Source: Salinibacter sp. 10B (GTDB lineage: Bacteria > Bacteroidota > Rhodothermia > Rhodothermales > Salinibacteraceae). Taken from it: DNA of 64,000 nucleotides. The notes beneath the pieces were generated by a model. The model searched no databases. It was not told where the DNA came from and saw nothing but the letters and a program-made list of their open reading frames with translations. The stretch lies in the NCBI RefSeq assembly GCF_002954405.1, contig NZ_MQWC01000004.1, positions 2,221,909-2,285,908 on the forward strand, in the 5' to 3' direction. Positions 18,650 through 27,359 of the stretch are shown piece after piece. A program made the translations under genes and the position numbers. Numbering within the stretch: the stretch's first letter is position 1; each line of letters begins with the position of its first letter.

Positions 18650-19283
18650 CTCTCCCTCTCTTGTCATCGTTGGGGCCGGGGGGTTGGGCCGTGGCGTCGC
18701 TGCTCTCGTTGAGGCAGCCGATACGGAGACTCCGTCCTGGGACCTCCGTGGCTTTGTCGACGACAACGAGGATTTGCTCGGCTCCTCGGTGATGGGATAC
18801 CCTGTACTAGGGAATACGGACTGGCTCTCTCACCAGCAGGACATATACTTCACCATCGCGATTGGGGACGGAACCCACCGGAAGCGGGTCGCAGAGCGCC
18901 TCCACCAACCCGATCTGTTCCCAGCTGTCGTCACGCACCCTTCCACCTCCTCTCACCGAACGAATCAAATTGCCGCAGGAACGATTGTGCGCGCCGAAAC
19001 CGCCCTGGCCGTGAACCTCCAAATTGGGCCCCATGTCGTGATTAATATGGGATGCACCCTCGGCCACGACAGCGTGATCGACGCCTTCGCCACCCTGCAT
19101 CCCGGAACGCACATCTCAGGGGGAGTCCACCTCGAACACGGCGTTTCGATGGGAACAGGATCCGTCGTCCTCCCCAAAGTCACGATTGGGCAAAATACGA
19201 CCGTCGGAGCTGGAGCGGTCGTCACTGAAGACCTTCCTCCCCATTGCACCGCTGTTGGTGTGCCTGCACGTCCGCAATTCTAA
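18642..19283 (+). CDS. PglD/NeuD-like sugar O/N-acyltransferase
   Basis: 213 residues from the ATG at 18642, which overlaps the end of the PglC-like gene. The N-terminus is a small nucleotide-binding half (LVIVGAGGLGRGVAALV, then GFVDDNEDLLG). The rest is a left-handed beta helix of hexapeptide repeats (IAAGTIVRAETALAVNLQIG) ending in VPARPQF. The catalytic His of this family fits NMGCTLGHDSVI. PglD acetylates the 4-amino group of the UDP-sugar made by PglF and PglE, and the gene order here supports that role. The open frame continues further upstream, but only inside pglC. Confidence 0.87.
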   Translation: MPDSPSLVIVGAGGLGRGVAALVEAADTETPSWDLRGFVDDNEDLLGSSVMGYPVLGNTDWLSHQQDIYFTIAIGDGTHRKRVAERLHQPDLFPAVVTHPSTSSHRTNQIAAGTIVRAETALAVNLQIGPHVVINMGCTLGHDSVIDAFATLHPGTHISGGVHLEHGVSMGTGSVVLPKVTIGQNTTVGAGAVVTEDLPPHCTAVGVPARPQF

Positions 19284-19295
19284 TGCCTCTTGCGC

Positions 19296-20495
19296 ATGAA
19301 TATCGCCATCTTCCTCCAATACTACCACACGCCGGACTGCCCCACGGCCGCCCGGCCGTACGCACTCGTCAAGCGTCTGGCGCAGGATCATGACGTAACT
19401 GTGATTACGACTCGCTCGTGGGAGCCCAGACGGCTTTCTCAAGACTTCCCGTGGGTTCCTTCAGGTGCCAATCTCGTGCGCTTCGACGTGCCCTATCACA
19501 ACTCAATGTCGTCTCTGGAGCGCCTCCGCGCCTTTCTTTCGTACGCCGTTCGAGCCGTTGCCCATGGCTTTCGGATGCCCCCTCCTGACTTGATTATCGG
19601 CTCCTCCCCTCCCCTATCAGCAGCGATGGTCGCGGCAGGAGTGGCCTCTCTCCGTGGCCTCCCGTGGATTTTCGAAGTGCAGGACCTCTGGCCGGAATTC
19701 CCCATCCAGATGGGAGCAATTCCCGGCCCTGGGCTCCCCTCCCTTCTATACGGACTCGAGTCCGCACTCTACCGGAGCGCGACCCACGTCGTACCGGTTT
19801 CCCCGGACATGGAACGCCACGTCCACACCCTTGCCCCAAACGCCTCAACGACATCTCTGGAGTACGGTACGGACCTTCAACTCGTCGCAGATATCACGGA
19901 CGATCAGCGATCGAGAATGCGACGAGATCTTTCAATCGACCGCCCCTCTCTCGTGCTCTATGCCGGGAAGTTTGGCCGGGCCAACGCAATTCCCACCCTG
20001 CTCGACGCGGCCCAACAATTGTCCGATCGCTCCGATCTTCTCTTCGCTTTTGCCGGACGGGGCTATTACGACTCCGCCGTTCAGCAGGCTGCCGATCAGC
20101 ATGATCACATTCGGGCCATCGATCCTCTTCCGTACCCGGACACCCTGGCGCTCTTTTCACTGGCGGACGTGTCGCTCGTCTCCTTCCTCGACCGCCCGGT
20201 GTTAGCAGCCAACTCCCCCAGCAAGCTATACGACAGCCTCGCGACCGGGACGCCCGTCGTCGTAACCAACCCCGGCTGGACCAAACGGCTCGTGGAACGG
20301 CACGCGTGTGGCTGGTACACCCCGCCGGAATCGCCGACTCGCCTCGCCCACCGGCTCCGGCGCGTCTTCGACAACCCCGACCGTCTGGAAGAAGCGGGCA
20401 GAAATGCCCGAACCGTCGCCCATCAGCAGTTCGACCGGGCCGCACTAATGAACCAATATGCCAGCCTCATTGATAACGTGAGAGGGTCGACCTGA
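19296..20495 (+). CDS. GT4 family glycosyltransferase (WbuB-like)
   Basis: 399 residues from the ATG at 19296 (a TTG two codons upstream is also possible). GT-B fold with an N-terminal acceptor half (MNIAIFLQYYHTPDCPTAARP) and a C-terminal donor half containing VLYAGKFGRANAIPTLLDA and SPSKLYDSLATGTPVVVTNP. The segment FEVQDLWPEFPIQMG is shared by WbuB-type enzymes of O-antigen loci. In this setting it probably adds the second sugar to the undecaprenyl-linked amino sugar. It is 12 bp downstream of the PglD-like gene and 64 bp upstream of pglF. Donor and linkage cannot be deduced. Confidence 0.85.
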   Translation: MNIAIFLQYYHTPDCPTAARPYALVKRLAQDHDVTVITTRSWEPRRLSQDFPWVPSGANLVRFDVPYHNSMSSLERLRAFLSYAVRAVAHGFRMPPPDLIIGSSPPLSAAMVAAGVASLRGLPWIFEVQDLWPEFPIQMGAIPGPGLPSLLYGLESALYRSATHVVPVSPDMERHVHTLAPNASTTSLEYGTDLQLVADITDDQRSRMRRDLSIDRPSLVLYAGKFGRANAIPTLLDAAQQLSDRSDLLFAFAGRGYYDSAVQQAADQHDHIRAIDPLPYPDTLALFSLADVSLVSFLDRPVLAANSPSKLYDSLATGTPVVVTNPGWTKRLVERHACGWYTPPESPTRLAHRLRRVFDNPDRLEEAGRNARTVAHQQFDRAALMNQYASLIDNVRGST

Positions 20496-20559
20496 AGGTC
20501 TCATCGGTTTTCGTACGACCCGTTGCCCCCCGACTCCCAGATCTCTCGGCCTCGAACTG

Positions 20560-22125
20560 ATGTCTCGTCCTTTCAATCTGACCCGCTCCGTTTTCGACGA
20601 AAAGGCTCCGGGAGGACTTTCCCCGTTCCTCTTACTCCCAGATTTTTTCATCCTCTATTTCGGGCTCCTCGTCGGCCATAAACTCCGTTTCGGAACGTGG
20701 CTTCTCCCCCACATCACGGACTGGAGCCTGTCGATCTTCATCATTCTCGGGGTGTACGTAGTCGCTCTTTGGTCCAGTGGGCTCTACACGATGGACCCGC
20801 GGGAGATGCATCTCGACGAGTTTATCGACGTGGGCGGTCGGCTTGTGGGCGCCTGGACAGCCTCCATCGCCTTTACGTACGTCACGGATCCGGCCAACCT
20901 GCCCCCGCGGGGCATGATGGTCACACACGGACTCGTCACCCTCGTCGGCGTGCTCGGCCTCCGCGCTCTCCTGCGACGCACCCTTGAGTATGCCCATCGC
21001 TCATCCGCCCCGGAGAAGAAAACGTCTCTCCCATCTCGCCCCAACATTCAACTGAGCGACCTCGTCGCCCGAGATCCGATCCACATCGACCGGTCGGCCC
21101 TCCGGGACTTCTTCTCGAACCGAACAGTGCTCGTAACGGGGGCCGGCGGCTCGATCGGCTCGGAACTGAGCGCCCAGCTTCTCGACCTCAACCCCTTCCG
21201 CCTGGTACTCGTCGACGTGAGCGAGCACAACCTCTACCATCTCGAACGGTCGCTTCGGACCCGGTCCTACGACGGCGACCTCGAATTCTGCATTGCCGAC
21301 GTGCGCGACGAGACTGTCATCAACGGCCTCATGACCCGCGAGCAGCCGGACGTCGTACTCCATACTGCTGCGTACAAGCACGTCCCCCTCATGGAACGGC
21401 ACCCGGCCGAGGCCTTCCGCAATAACACAATGGCCACCGTTCACCTCCTCCGGCTCTCGGAGCAGCATGACGTGGAGCAATTCACGTTCGTCTCGACCGA
21501 CAAAGCCGTAGAGCCGACCAGCGTACTGGGCGCCACGAAGCAGTTGGCTGAATGGTACGTCCAGACGGCCCCGCCCTCGATGCACAGCACCACGGTCCGA
21601 TTCGGAAACGTGTTCGGCAGCCAGGGAAGTGTAATTCCACACTTTGAGGAGAAGTTGGCCGCCGGCCATGCTCTCCCCGTGACACATCCGGACATGGAGC
21701 GGTACTTTATGACGAGTGACGAAGCCTGCCGCCTGATTCTGCAAACGCTGCTGTTCAACGATCATCCCGTCCACATTCTGAAAATGGGCGACCCGGTACG
21801 GATCCAGTGGCTGGCCGAGCAGCTGGTCGAGCGCTACTACCCGCACGTGGATCCCGAGTCGATGATCGAATTCGTGGGCCGCCGCCCCGGCGAAAAGCTC
21901 AGCGAGCAACTAACGCACGCCAACGAGACCGTACATTCCACGTCCCACCCCAGCATCCTCGGGCTCGATGCCCCGGTCCCATACAGCCGACGCACGTTGG
22001 AAGCCCACTTCCACCAGTTGCAGGCATTATGCGATCCGGCGCAAGGAGCCCGCGAACAGCTTCGTCAACGCCTGCTGAGCAGTTCTCCTGAAGCCTCGTT
22101 CTCCTCTCCGCACTCCGCCTCCTGA
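20560..22125 (+). CDS. Membrane UDP-HexNAc 4,6-dehydratase (PglF/WbpM/CapD-like)
   Basis: 521 residues. The N-terminus (~20-150) has about four hydrophobic segments, as in membrane-bound PglF/WbpM. Residues ~170-500 are an extended SDR: VLVTGAGGSIGSELSAQL, HTAAYKHVPLMERHPAEAF, STDKAVEPTSVLGATKQLAE and IRFGNVFGSQGSVIPHF-like VRFGNVFGSQGSVIPHFEEK. These are diagnostic of UDP-GlcNAc 4,6-dehydratases that start bacillosamine or QuiNAc synthesis. The neighbouring aminotransferase and acetyltransferase favour the bacillosamine branch. It is the last glycan gene of this arm; the PorU-like gene begins 186 bp further on. Confidence 0.9.
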   Translation: MSRPFNLTRSVFDEKAPGGLSPFLLLPDFFILYFGLLVGHKLRFGTWLLPHITDWSLSIFIILGVYVVALWSSGLYTMDPREMHLDEFIDVGGRLVGAWTASIAFTYVTDPANLPPRGMMVTHGLVTLVGVLGLRALLRRTLEYAHRSSAPEKKTSLPSRPNIQLSDLVARDPIHIDRSALRDFFSNRTVLVTGAGGSIGSELSAQLLDLNPFRLVLVDVSEHNLYHLERSLRTRSYDGDLEFCIADVRDETVINGLMTREQPDVVLHTAAYKHVPLMERHPAEAFRNNTMATVHLLRLSEQHDVEQFTFVSTDKAVEPTSVLGATKQLAEWYVQTAPPSMHSTTVRFGNVFGSQGSVIPHFEEKLAAGHALPVTHPDMERYFMTSDEACRLILQTLLFNDHPVHILKMGDPVRIQWLAEQLVERYYPHVDPESMIEFVGRRPGEKLSEQLTHANETVHSTSHPSILGLDAPVPYSRRTLEAHFHQLQALCDPAQGAREQLRQRLLSSSPEASFSSPHSAS

Positions 22126-22250
22126 TTCCGCAGACCGTCGTTGTCCCCCTGAACCGGTGCAGTGCCCCACCCGTAACAGCCGACGACTGTTTTCCTCCCT
22201 AAACCCCGTGCCCCTTCTCGTTGGTCGGCCCTGACAGGAGAACCGAGGCT

Positions 22251-22273
22251 GGCCCGAAGACGCCCCTCGGGCC
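22251..22273 (+). repeat. Perfect 7-bp inverted repeat ahead of the PorU-like gene
   Basis: GGCCCGA (22251-22257) and TCGGGCC (22267-22273) flank a 9-nt loop, 38 bp before the sortase start codon. The stem is very GC-rich but is not followed by a T-run, so a standard terminator is unlikely. It could be an operator or a structure dividing sortase expression from the glycan genes upstream. The rest of the 186-bp gap shows nothing recognisable. Confidence 0.4.
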
Positions 22274-22311
22274 ACGCACGCCTTCTTCATGAGAGCTCCG
22301 CTCGTCGCTCT

Positions 22312-25300
22312 ATGCTCCGTTCGTCTCTACTCGCCGTACTGGTTTACAGCACAATCCTGGCCCCGGGGCTCGCCCGGGCACAAGTGTCCGGCTCCTACGA
22401 CGCGTCGTGGTACGATGCGGACGCTCCCCACGTCCGCATTGCTGTGGTGGAAGACGGAGTGTATCGCGTCACAGGGGCGGCGCTCCAATCGGCCCTGCCG
22501 GCCGGAACGACCCTCGGGGAAATTCCGGACTCGACCCTTCGCCTGTACGAAAACGGCCAGGAAATCCCGCTTCACGTGAGCGGGCCGCAGGATGGCACCT
22601 TCGGTACGTCGGATGCAATTCACTTCGTCGGGCACCGAAACCGCGGCACCGACGAGTTGTGGGCGTACGAGACCCCGAGCGACCAGAGCAGTCCGTACCG
22701 CAGCCTCTATACCGACACCACGCACTACTGGCTCACGTGGGGCGGAGAGACGACAGGCCAACGCTACACCTCGCCGTCGTTTGCCTCCACGACGCCCACA
22801 GCCTCACTCCGCGACACGGTTCACGTGGAAGAAGACAACCGGTACTACTACGGGCGCCCGTACGAGAGCGGCGACGCCTTCTACACCGAATCGGAAGGCT
22901 ACTACTGGCGCCGGTTCTCTCACAACAACACCGGAACCATCCAGGACACGTACACGCTGCCGGTGTCCCGACGCACCAATACCTCTGATCAATTGAACGT
23001 GTCGGTGCGGCTGGACGCCGAGACGAATTCGTGCCATCGGGTGCGAGTCGAGGCAGAGCTTCAACAGAGCGGGGGCGGGGTGGCCTTCGAGGCACTCGAC
23101 ACTGTCGAATGGCAGGGGTATCAACGACAAACCGTCACCGCCTCCATCGACCAGAATCGGGTCCCTAGCGATCTTCGAGTGCGGATCGTCTCGATCAACC
23201 AGAATTTCTCTGATTCCAACTGTCCCGCCCCTGGCAGCACGCCCAACTACGTCCTCCTCGACTATCTGGAAGCCGACTACGTTCGCCGGCTTGCGGCCGC
23301 CAACGACGCGCAGCGCTTCGTTGCCCCCTCGGGCACCAACTACACCTTTTCGCTCAGCGGCTATTCGAGCAGTCGCGTAGAGGTCTACAATCCCGCCGAC
23401 GCCCGGCGCTACGTGCTTTCTACGACCGGCGGAACAGGAACAGTGTCTGCTTCCCCGACAGGTCCGAATACACCGTTCTGGACCGTGGGCCAGCAGTCCT
23501 TCAAGTCGCCTGCCTCTCTTCGTCCCGACAAGTCGAGCGACTGGTCGGTGGCCTCGGCCCACGGGGCCGACTACGTGATCCTCACCACAGAAGCCCTGCT
23601 TTCCTCCGCGCGCGAGTTGGCGGAGTATCGACGCACACAAAGCGACTATGAGGTCGCAGTAGTACAGATCCAGAACGTGTTCGACGAGTTCGACTATGGG
23701 CGCCCTACGCCCATCGCAATCCGGCGCTTCGCCCGCGCCACGCAGTCCTGGTCGCCCGCCCCGCAGTTCCTCACCATTTTTGCAGATGCGCCCTATCCCA
23801 TCGATCCGGGGCTTTCCCGTTCTCGTGCAGAGTGGGCCGTCCCCTCGTTCGGCTACTCGCCCTCCGACGGCTGGTACGTCATGCAGGCAAACGGACCCAG
23901 CGATTGGACGGAGTTCATGGCCGTCGGCCGCATTCCGGTCCGAAATAACGCGCAGGGGGAGCTCTTTGTCGATAAGCTGTCGACCTACGAGAATGCCGCC
24001 CCCGCGGCCTGGCAAAAACGCATGATGCTGCTGGCCGGGGGCACGAGCGAGAGCGAACAGAGCTCTCTGCAGTTCTACTCCAACCAGTGGGGCGAATTGG
24101 CCACCGGCACGGCCGACACCCTCTATGCCGCCGGGATGGATACCTTGCGCTACTATAAGCAGGCAGACGATGCACTCGATACGAGCTTCCAGGACTCTTT
24201 GTCCGTAGACCTTGAGCGGGGCGCCGGTTGGTTGAGCTACTTTGGGCACTCCGCCGCGCAGACGTGGGAAATTGTCACCGAAGCGCCGAAGGAGTGGGAG
24301 AACGCCGGTCGGCTCCCCGTCATCCTCTCTCTCGGCTGTAAAACGGGATCCTTTGCGGGGGGGCGTTACTCAGAACGGGGCGCCCCCTCTCTGGGCGAAC
24401 AGCTCGTCGTGGGAACGCTCGGGAGTGACTCCTCCCCCGTGGACGGCTCCCGAAGTGGAGGTATCGCGCATTGGGGCACGTCGGCCCTGGGCAATCGGCT
24501 GCCCTCCGCTCGCCTGGGCGACGAGCTCACACACAGGGTCTTTCAGGATACTATGCGGGTGCTGGGCACGGCCATTCAAGAGGCCAAAGCATCAATTGCC
24601 CGCGACTTTGGATCAAGCAGTCTCTATCAACGCCACTTGCTTACCTACGGCCTGCTCGGCGACCCTGCCACTCGGATCGCAATTGCGGAACAGCCCGACT
24701 TCCATTTGTCTGAGGATCAGATTTCGATTTCCCCATCGGCTCCCGTCCCCGCCGAGCCGCTCTCGGTCAACGTCACGCTTCGCAATTACGGCCTAGTGCC
24801 CCGCGACAGCGTGGGCCTTCAGTTCACGTGGCAGCGCCCCGACGGCTCACAGGTGCAGCGCACTGCTCGCTTCCCTCGATTCGCGCTGCACCAGGACACG
24901 TCGTACACCTTCATCCCTGATGAGCGCGCCCTGGGCCCAAATACGTTCCGGGCTGTTGCCGACTGGTCAAACACCTACGACGAAGCCAACGAAACGAATA
25001 ACAGTGCCGAGCAGACCCAAGTAGTCTTTGACACGGGCATCGATCTGATTCGACCTGCGGATCAGGGCATCGTGCAGTCGCCCTCTCCTACCCTCCGGAC
25101 CAGTGTGCTCCGGCGCACGACCGAGACGGTGCCCGTGCAGATTCAACTCGACTCTGTTCCTGACTTCAGTTCGCCGGCCCGGCAAGAAGCGCGTCTTGAC
25201 GCATCGTCGGCCGTAACCGAGTGGTCCCCGAGCAGTGCATTGCAGGAGGGCACCACGTACTACTGGCGAGCCCGGGTCGACCGTTCGGACCCGCCCTCTT

Positions 25301-27345
25301 CCTGGACGCAGGCCAGCTTCACGGTCCGCTCCTCGTTTCAAACCGATGGGTGGATGCAGCAGAATCGGCAGTTTCAAGTCAATCGACAGAACCGACTCTC
25401 CCATCAGGGTCCTTCCTGGACCTTCAACTCCTTCACTCGCGAAATCATCACCTTCTCCGAGCGAGGAAGCGGATCGAGAAACTTCGGGTTCGTCGTCGGG
25501 GGGACCCAGCGCTACGTACGACTCGGCTTCGGTTTCGGGGTTCTGGTGATAGACGGAAAAACAGGCCGCGTAAAAGGGGCCAGTAGTTTCCCCACCTACG
25601 AGCTGCCCGACCGCTTCACCGACCCAGAGATCGGCGACACGCAACAGGCAATCAACAGTCTGCGCGACTTCCTCGACCAGCATGTCGAATCAGGCGACTA
25701 CGTCTTCACCCGAACCCGACACCTCGCCGGCGGCGGGAGCGCTCCCGTTCCCGATGAGGTCACGTCCCTCTTTCAAAATCTAGGCTCTTCTCCCACCCCA
25801 GAAGACTACTCGACGGCCATCGACACCCTCACATACGACCACCTCTGGGTGATGAAGGCTCGATACGGATTCCCCGACGCCACTGTCGAGCAGGTGTCTC
25901 CGCCATCCGAGGCCTCGTCCGTGAATGAAATTGAGCTCTCCTCTACCCCCTCCTTCCGTTACCCACGCGGCACGACTACGACCCCCCTCATTGGTCCGGT
26001 AACTGCGTGGGAAACGATGCGCTGGCAGACGAGTCCCTCCGATGCGAGCGACGACCTCCAGATTGACGTTCTCGCTCGTGATTCGACGCTCCTCGTTTCG
26101 GATGTAGGTGGCCTGAACGGAGAGCGCGACCTCAGCTCAATCGATCCGTCTGCGCATCCCTACGTCCGCCTCCGCGCCACCCTCACCGACTCAACGAATC
26201 GCACTGCTCCCAACCTTTCGCGGTGGAGCGTAGGGTACACCGGAGTGCCCGAACTTCTCACCGACCCGGCGCAGTTGCAGTCGATTCCCGACACCCTCCA
26301 GGAAGGCGCCTCGCAATCAGTGTCGCTGCCGGTGTTCAACCTTGGACCGGTGGCCTCCGCCCCTGTGCGCGTCCGATACGACCTCGTGGATGCAACCAAC
26401 ACGCGAACGACCCTCGCCATCGACACCCTCGGCGTCATTGATGCCGGGGCAGAAAAGACGAGCTCCCTCTCCTTCTCCACAGCGGATCGTCGTTCAGGGG
26501 CCACTCTTCTTGCCGTAACGATCGAGTCCGACGGTCCTCCCGAGCGAATCACCTACAACAATACGGCCCTCCGAAACTTCTACATCCAATCCGACGACAC
26601 GCCGCCCACCCTAGAGGTCCTCGCCGAAGGCCGGGAACTCCCGCCAACCCCCGACGCCATCCAAAACCTGCAGGATCCCAGCCTGCCGTTCGTCCCCACA
26701 AACCCGACGCTCGAAATCCAGGTGCGGGACAACAACCCCTACCTCCGGCTCAAGGACACCTCCTACGTGGAGGTGTACCTAAAAGAGGGGCTTCCCTCAG
26801 ATGGGCCGGACCTCATCTCGAACTATCAGCGGATTCCCTTTTCTGGCCCCACCCTGACCTTCCAGGCCCCCGAAGACGACGAAGAGAATCGAGCGCGCGT
26901 TCTGTACGAGCCCACTCTTCCCTCGAAGGACCAGACCTACACGCTGAAGGTGGAGGCGCAGGACGCGCAGGGCAACGAGGGGGAACCACACGCCGTGACG
27001 TTCAGGGTACAAACCGAACAGGTGATCACGGACCTGTATCCGTACCCCAATCCAATGAGCGACCACACCCAGTTTGCCTTTCAGGTCCAGGGGGGGAATA
27101 CACGTCCCACCGACTTTTCGCTTCGGATTTACACGCTCAGCGGCCGCCTCGTTCGTGAATTCGAAGGATCCGACGTGAACGAGGGGGCAGGACTTCGCAA
27201 GACCGGATGGAATATGCTCACCTGGAATGGGCGAGACGAGGACGGCGACCGCGTCGCAACGGGCGTGTACCTCTACCGGGTCCGGATGGAGGGGGAAGAC
27301 GGCACGTTTGAGGGCGACGTGGAAAAGATTGCCGTGATCCGATAG
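22312..27345 (+). CDS. PorU-like type IX secretion sortase (C25/gingipain-fold peptidase)
   Basis: 1677 residues. A short signal peptide ends near ARAQ. Residues ~25-160 resemble the PorU-type N-terminus (IAVVEDGVYRVTG, SDAIHFVGHRNRGTDELWAY, YTDTTHYWLTWGG). The C25 catalytic domain spans ~420-790, with His646 in SYFGHSAAQTWE and Cys676 in ILSLGCKTGSFAGG. Then come ~700 residues of Ig-like/CARDB-like modules, and a C-terminal sorting-type domain (LYPYPNPMSDHTQFAF, then GVYLYRVRMEGEDG). In T9SS bacteria PorU removes the C-terminal signal of cargo and links it to surface LPS. This protein is longer than typical PorU (about 1100-1200), and another C25 surface protease is the main alternative. Convergent with the next gene (14 bp). 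Confidence 0.82.
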   Translation: MLRSSLLAVLVYSTILAPGLARAQVSGSYDASWYDADAPHVRIAVVEDGVYRVTGAALQSALPAGTTLGEIPDSTLRLYENGQEIPLHVSGPQDGTFGTSDAIHFVGHRNRGTDELWAYETPSDQSSPYRSLYTDTTHYWLTWGGETTGQRYTSPSFASTTPTASLRDTVHVEEDNRYYYGRPYESGDAFYTESEGYYWRRFSHNNTGTIQDTYTLPVSRRTNTSDQLNVSVRLDAETNSCHRVRVEAELQQSGGGVAFEALDTVEWQGYQRQTVTASIDQNRVPSDLRVRIVSINQNFSDSNCPAPGSTPNYVLLDYLEADYVRRLAAANDAQRFVAPSGTNYTFSLSGYSSSRVEVYNPADARRYVLSTTGGTGTVSASPTGPNTPFWTVGQQSFKSPASLRPDKSSDWSVASAHGADYVILTTEALLSSARELAEYRRTQSDYEVAVVQIQNVFDEFDYGRPTPIAIRRFARATQSWSPAPQFLTIFADAPYPIDPGLSRSRAEWAVPSFGYSPSDGWYVMQANGPSDWTEFMAVGRIPVRNNAQGELFVDKLSTYENAAPAAWQKRMMLLAGGTSESEQSSLQFYSNQWGELATGTADTLYAAGMDTLRYYKQADDALDTSFQDSLSVDLERGAGWLSYFGHSAAQTWEIVTEAPKEWENAGRLPVILSLGCKTGSFAGGRYSERGAPSLGEQLVVGTLGSDSSPVDGSRSGGIAHWGTSALGNRLPSARLGDELTHRVFQDTMRVLGTAIQEAKASIARDFGSSSLYQRHLLTYGLLGDPATRIAIAEQPDFHLSEDQISISPSAPVPAEPLSVNVTLRNYGLVPRDSVGLQFTWQRPDGSQVQRTARFPRFALHQDTSYTFIPDERALGPNTFRAVADWSNTYDEANETNNSAEQTQVVFDTGIDLIRPADQGIVQSPSPTLRTSVLRRTTETVPVQIQLDSVPDFSSPARQEARLDASSAVTEWSPSSALQEGTTYYWRARVDRSDPPSSWTQASFTVRSSFQTDGWMQQNRQFQVNRQNRLSHQGPSWTFNSFTREIITFSERGSGSRNFGFVVGGTQRYVRLGFGFGVLVIDGKTGRVKGASSFPTYELPDRFTDPEIGDTQQAINSLRDFLDQHVESGDYVFTRTRHLAGGGSAPVPDEVTSLFQNLGSSPTPEDYSTAIDTLTYDHLWVMKARYGFPDATVEQVSPPSEASSVNEIELSSTPSFRYPRGTTTTPLIGPVTAWETMRWQTSPSDASDDLQIDVLARDSTLLVSDVGGLNGERDLSSIDPSAHPYVRLRATLTDSTNRTAPNLSRWSVGYTGVPELLTDPAQLQSIPDTLQEGASQSVSLPVFNLGPVASAPVRVRYDLVDATNTRTTLAIDTLGVIDAGAEKTSSLSFSTADRRSGATLLAVTIESDGPPERITYNNTALRNFYIQSDDTPPTLEVLAEGRELPPTPDAIQNLQDPSLPFVPTNPTLEIQVRDNNPYLRLKDTSYVEVYLKEGLPSDGPDLISNYQRIPFSGPTLTFQAPEDDEENRARVLYEPTLPSKDQTYTLKVEAQDAQGNEGEPHAVTFRVQTEQVITDLYPYPNPMSDHTQFAFQVQGGNTRPTDFSLRIYTLSGRLVREFEGSDVNEGAGLRKTGWNMLTWNGRDEDGDRVATGVYLYRVRMEGEDGTFEGDVEKIAVIR

Positions 27346-27359
27346 ACGGCTCGGCGCGC

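Noticed and set aside
22804-24249. A 481-codon open frame antisense to the PorU-like gene
   Set aside because: Same cause: antisense of strongly biased codons, with low-complexity Arg/Gly/Val-rich translation and no recognisable motif.
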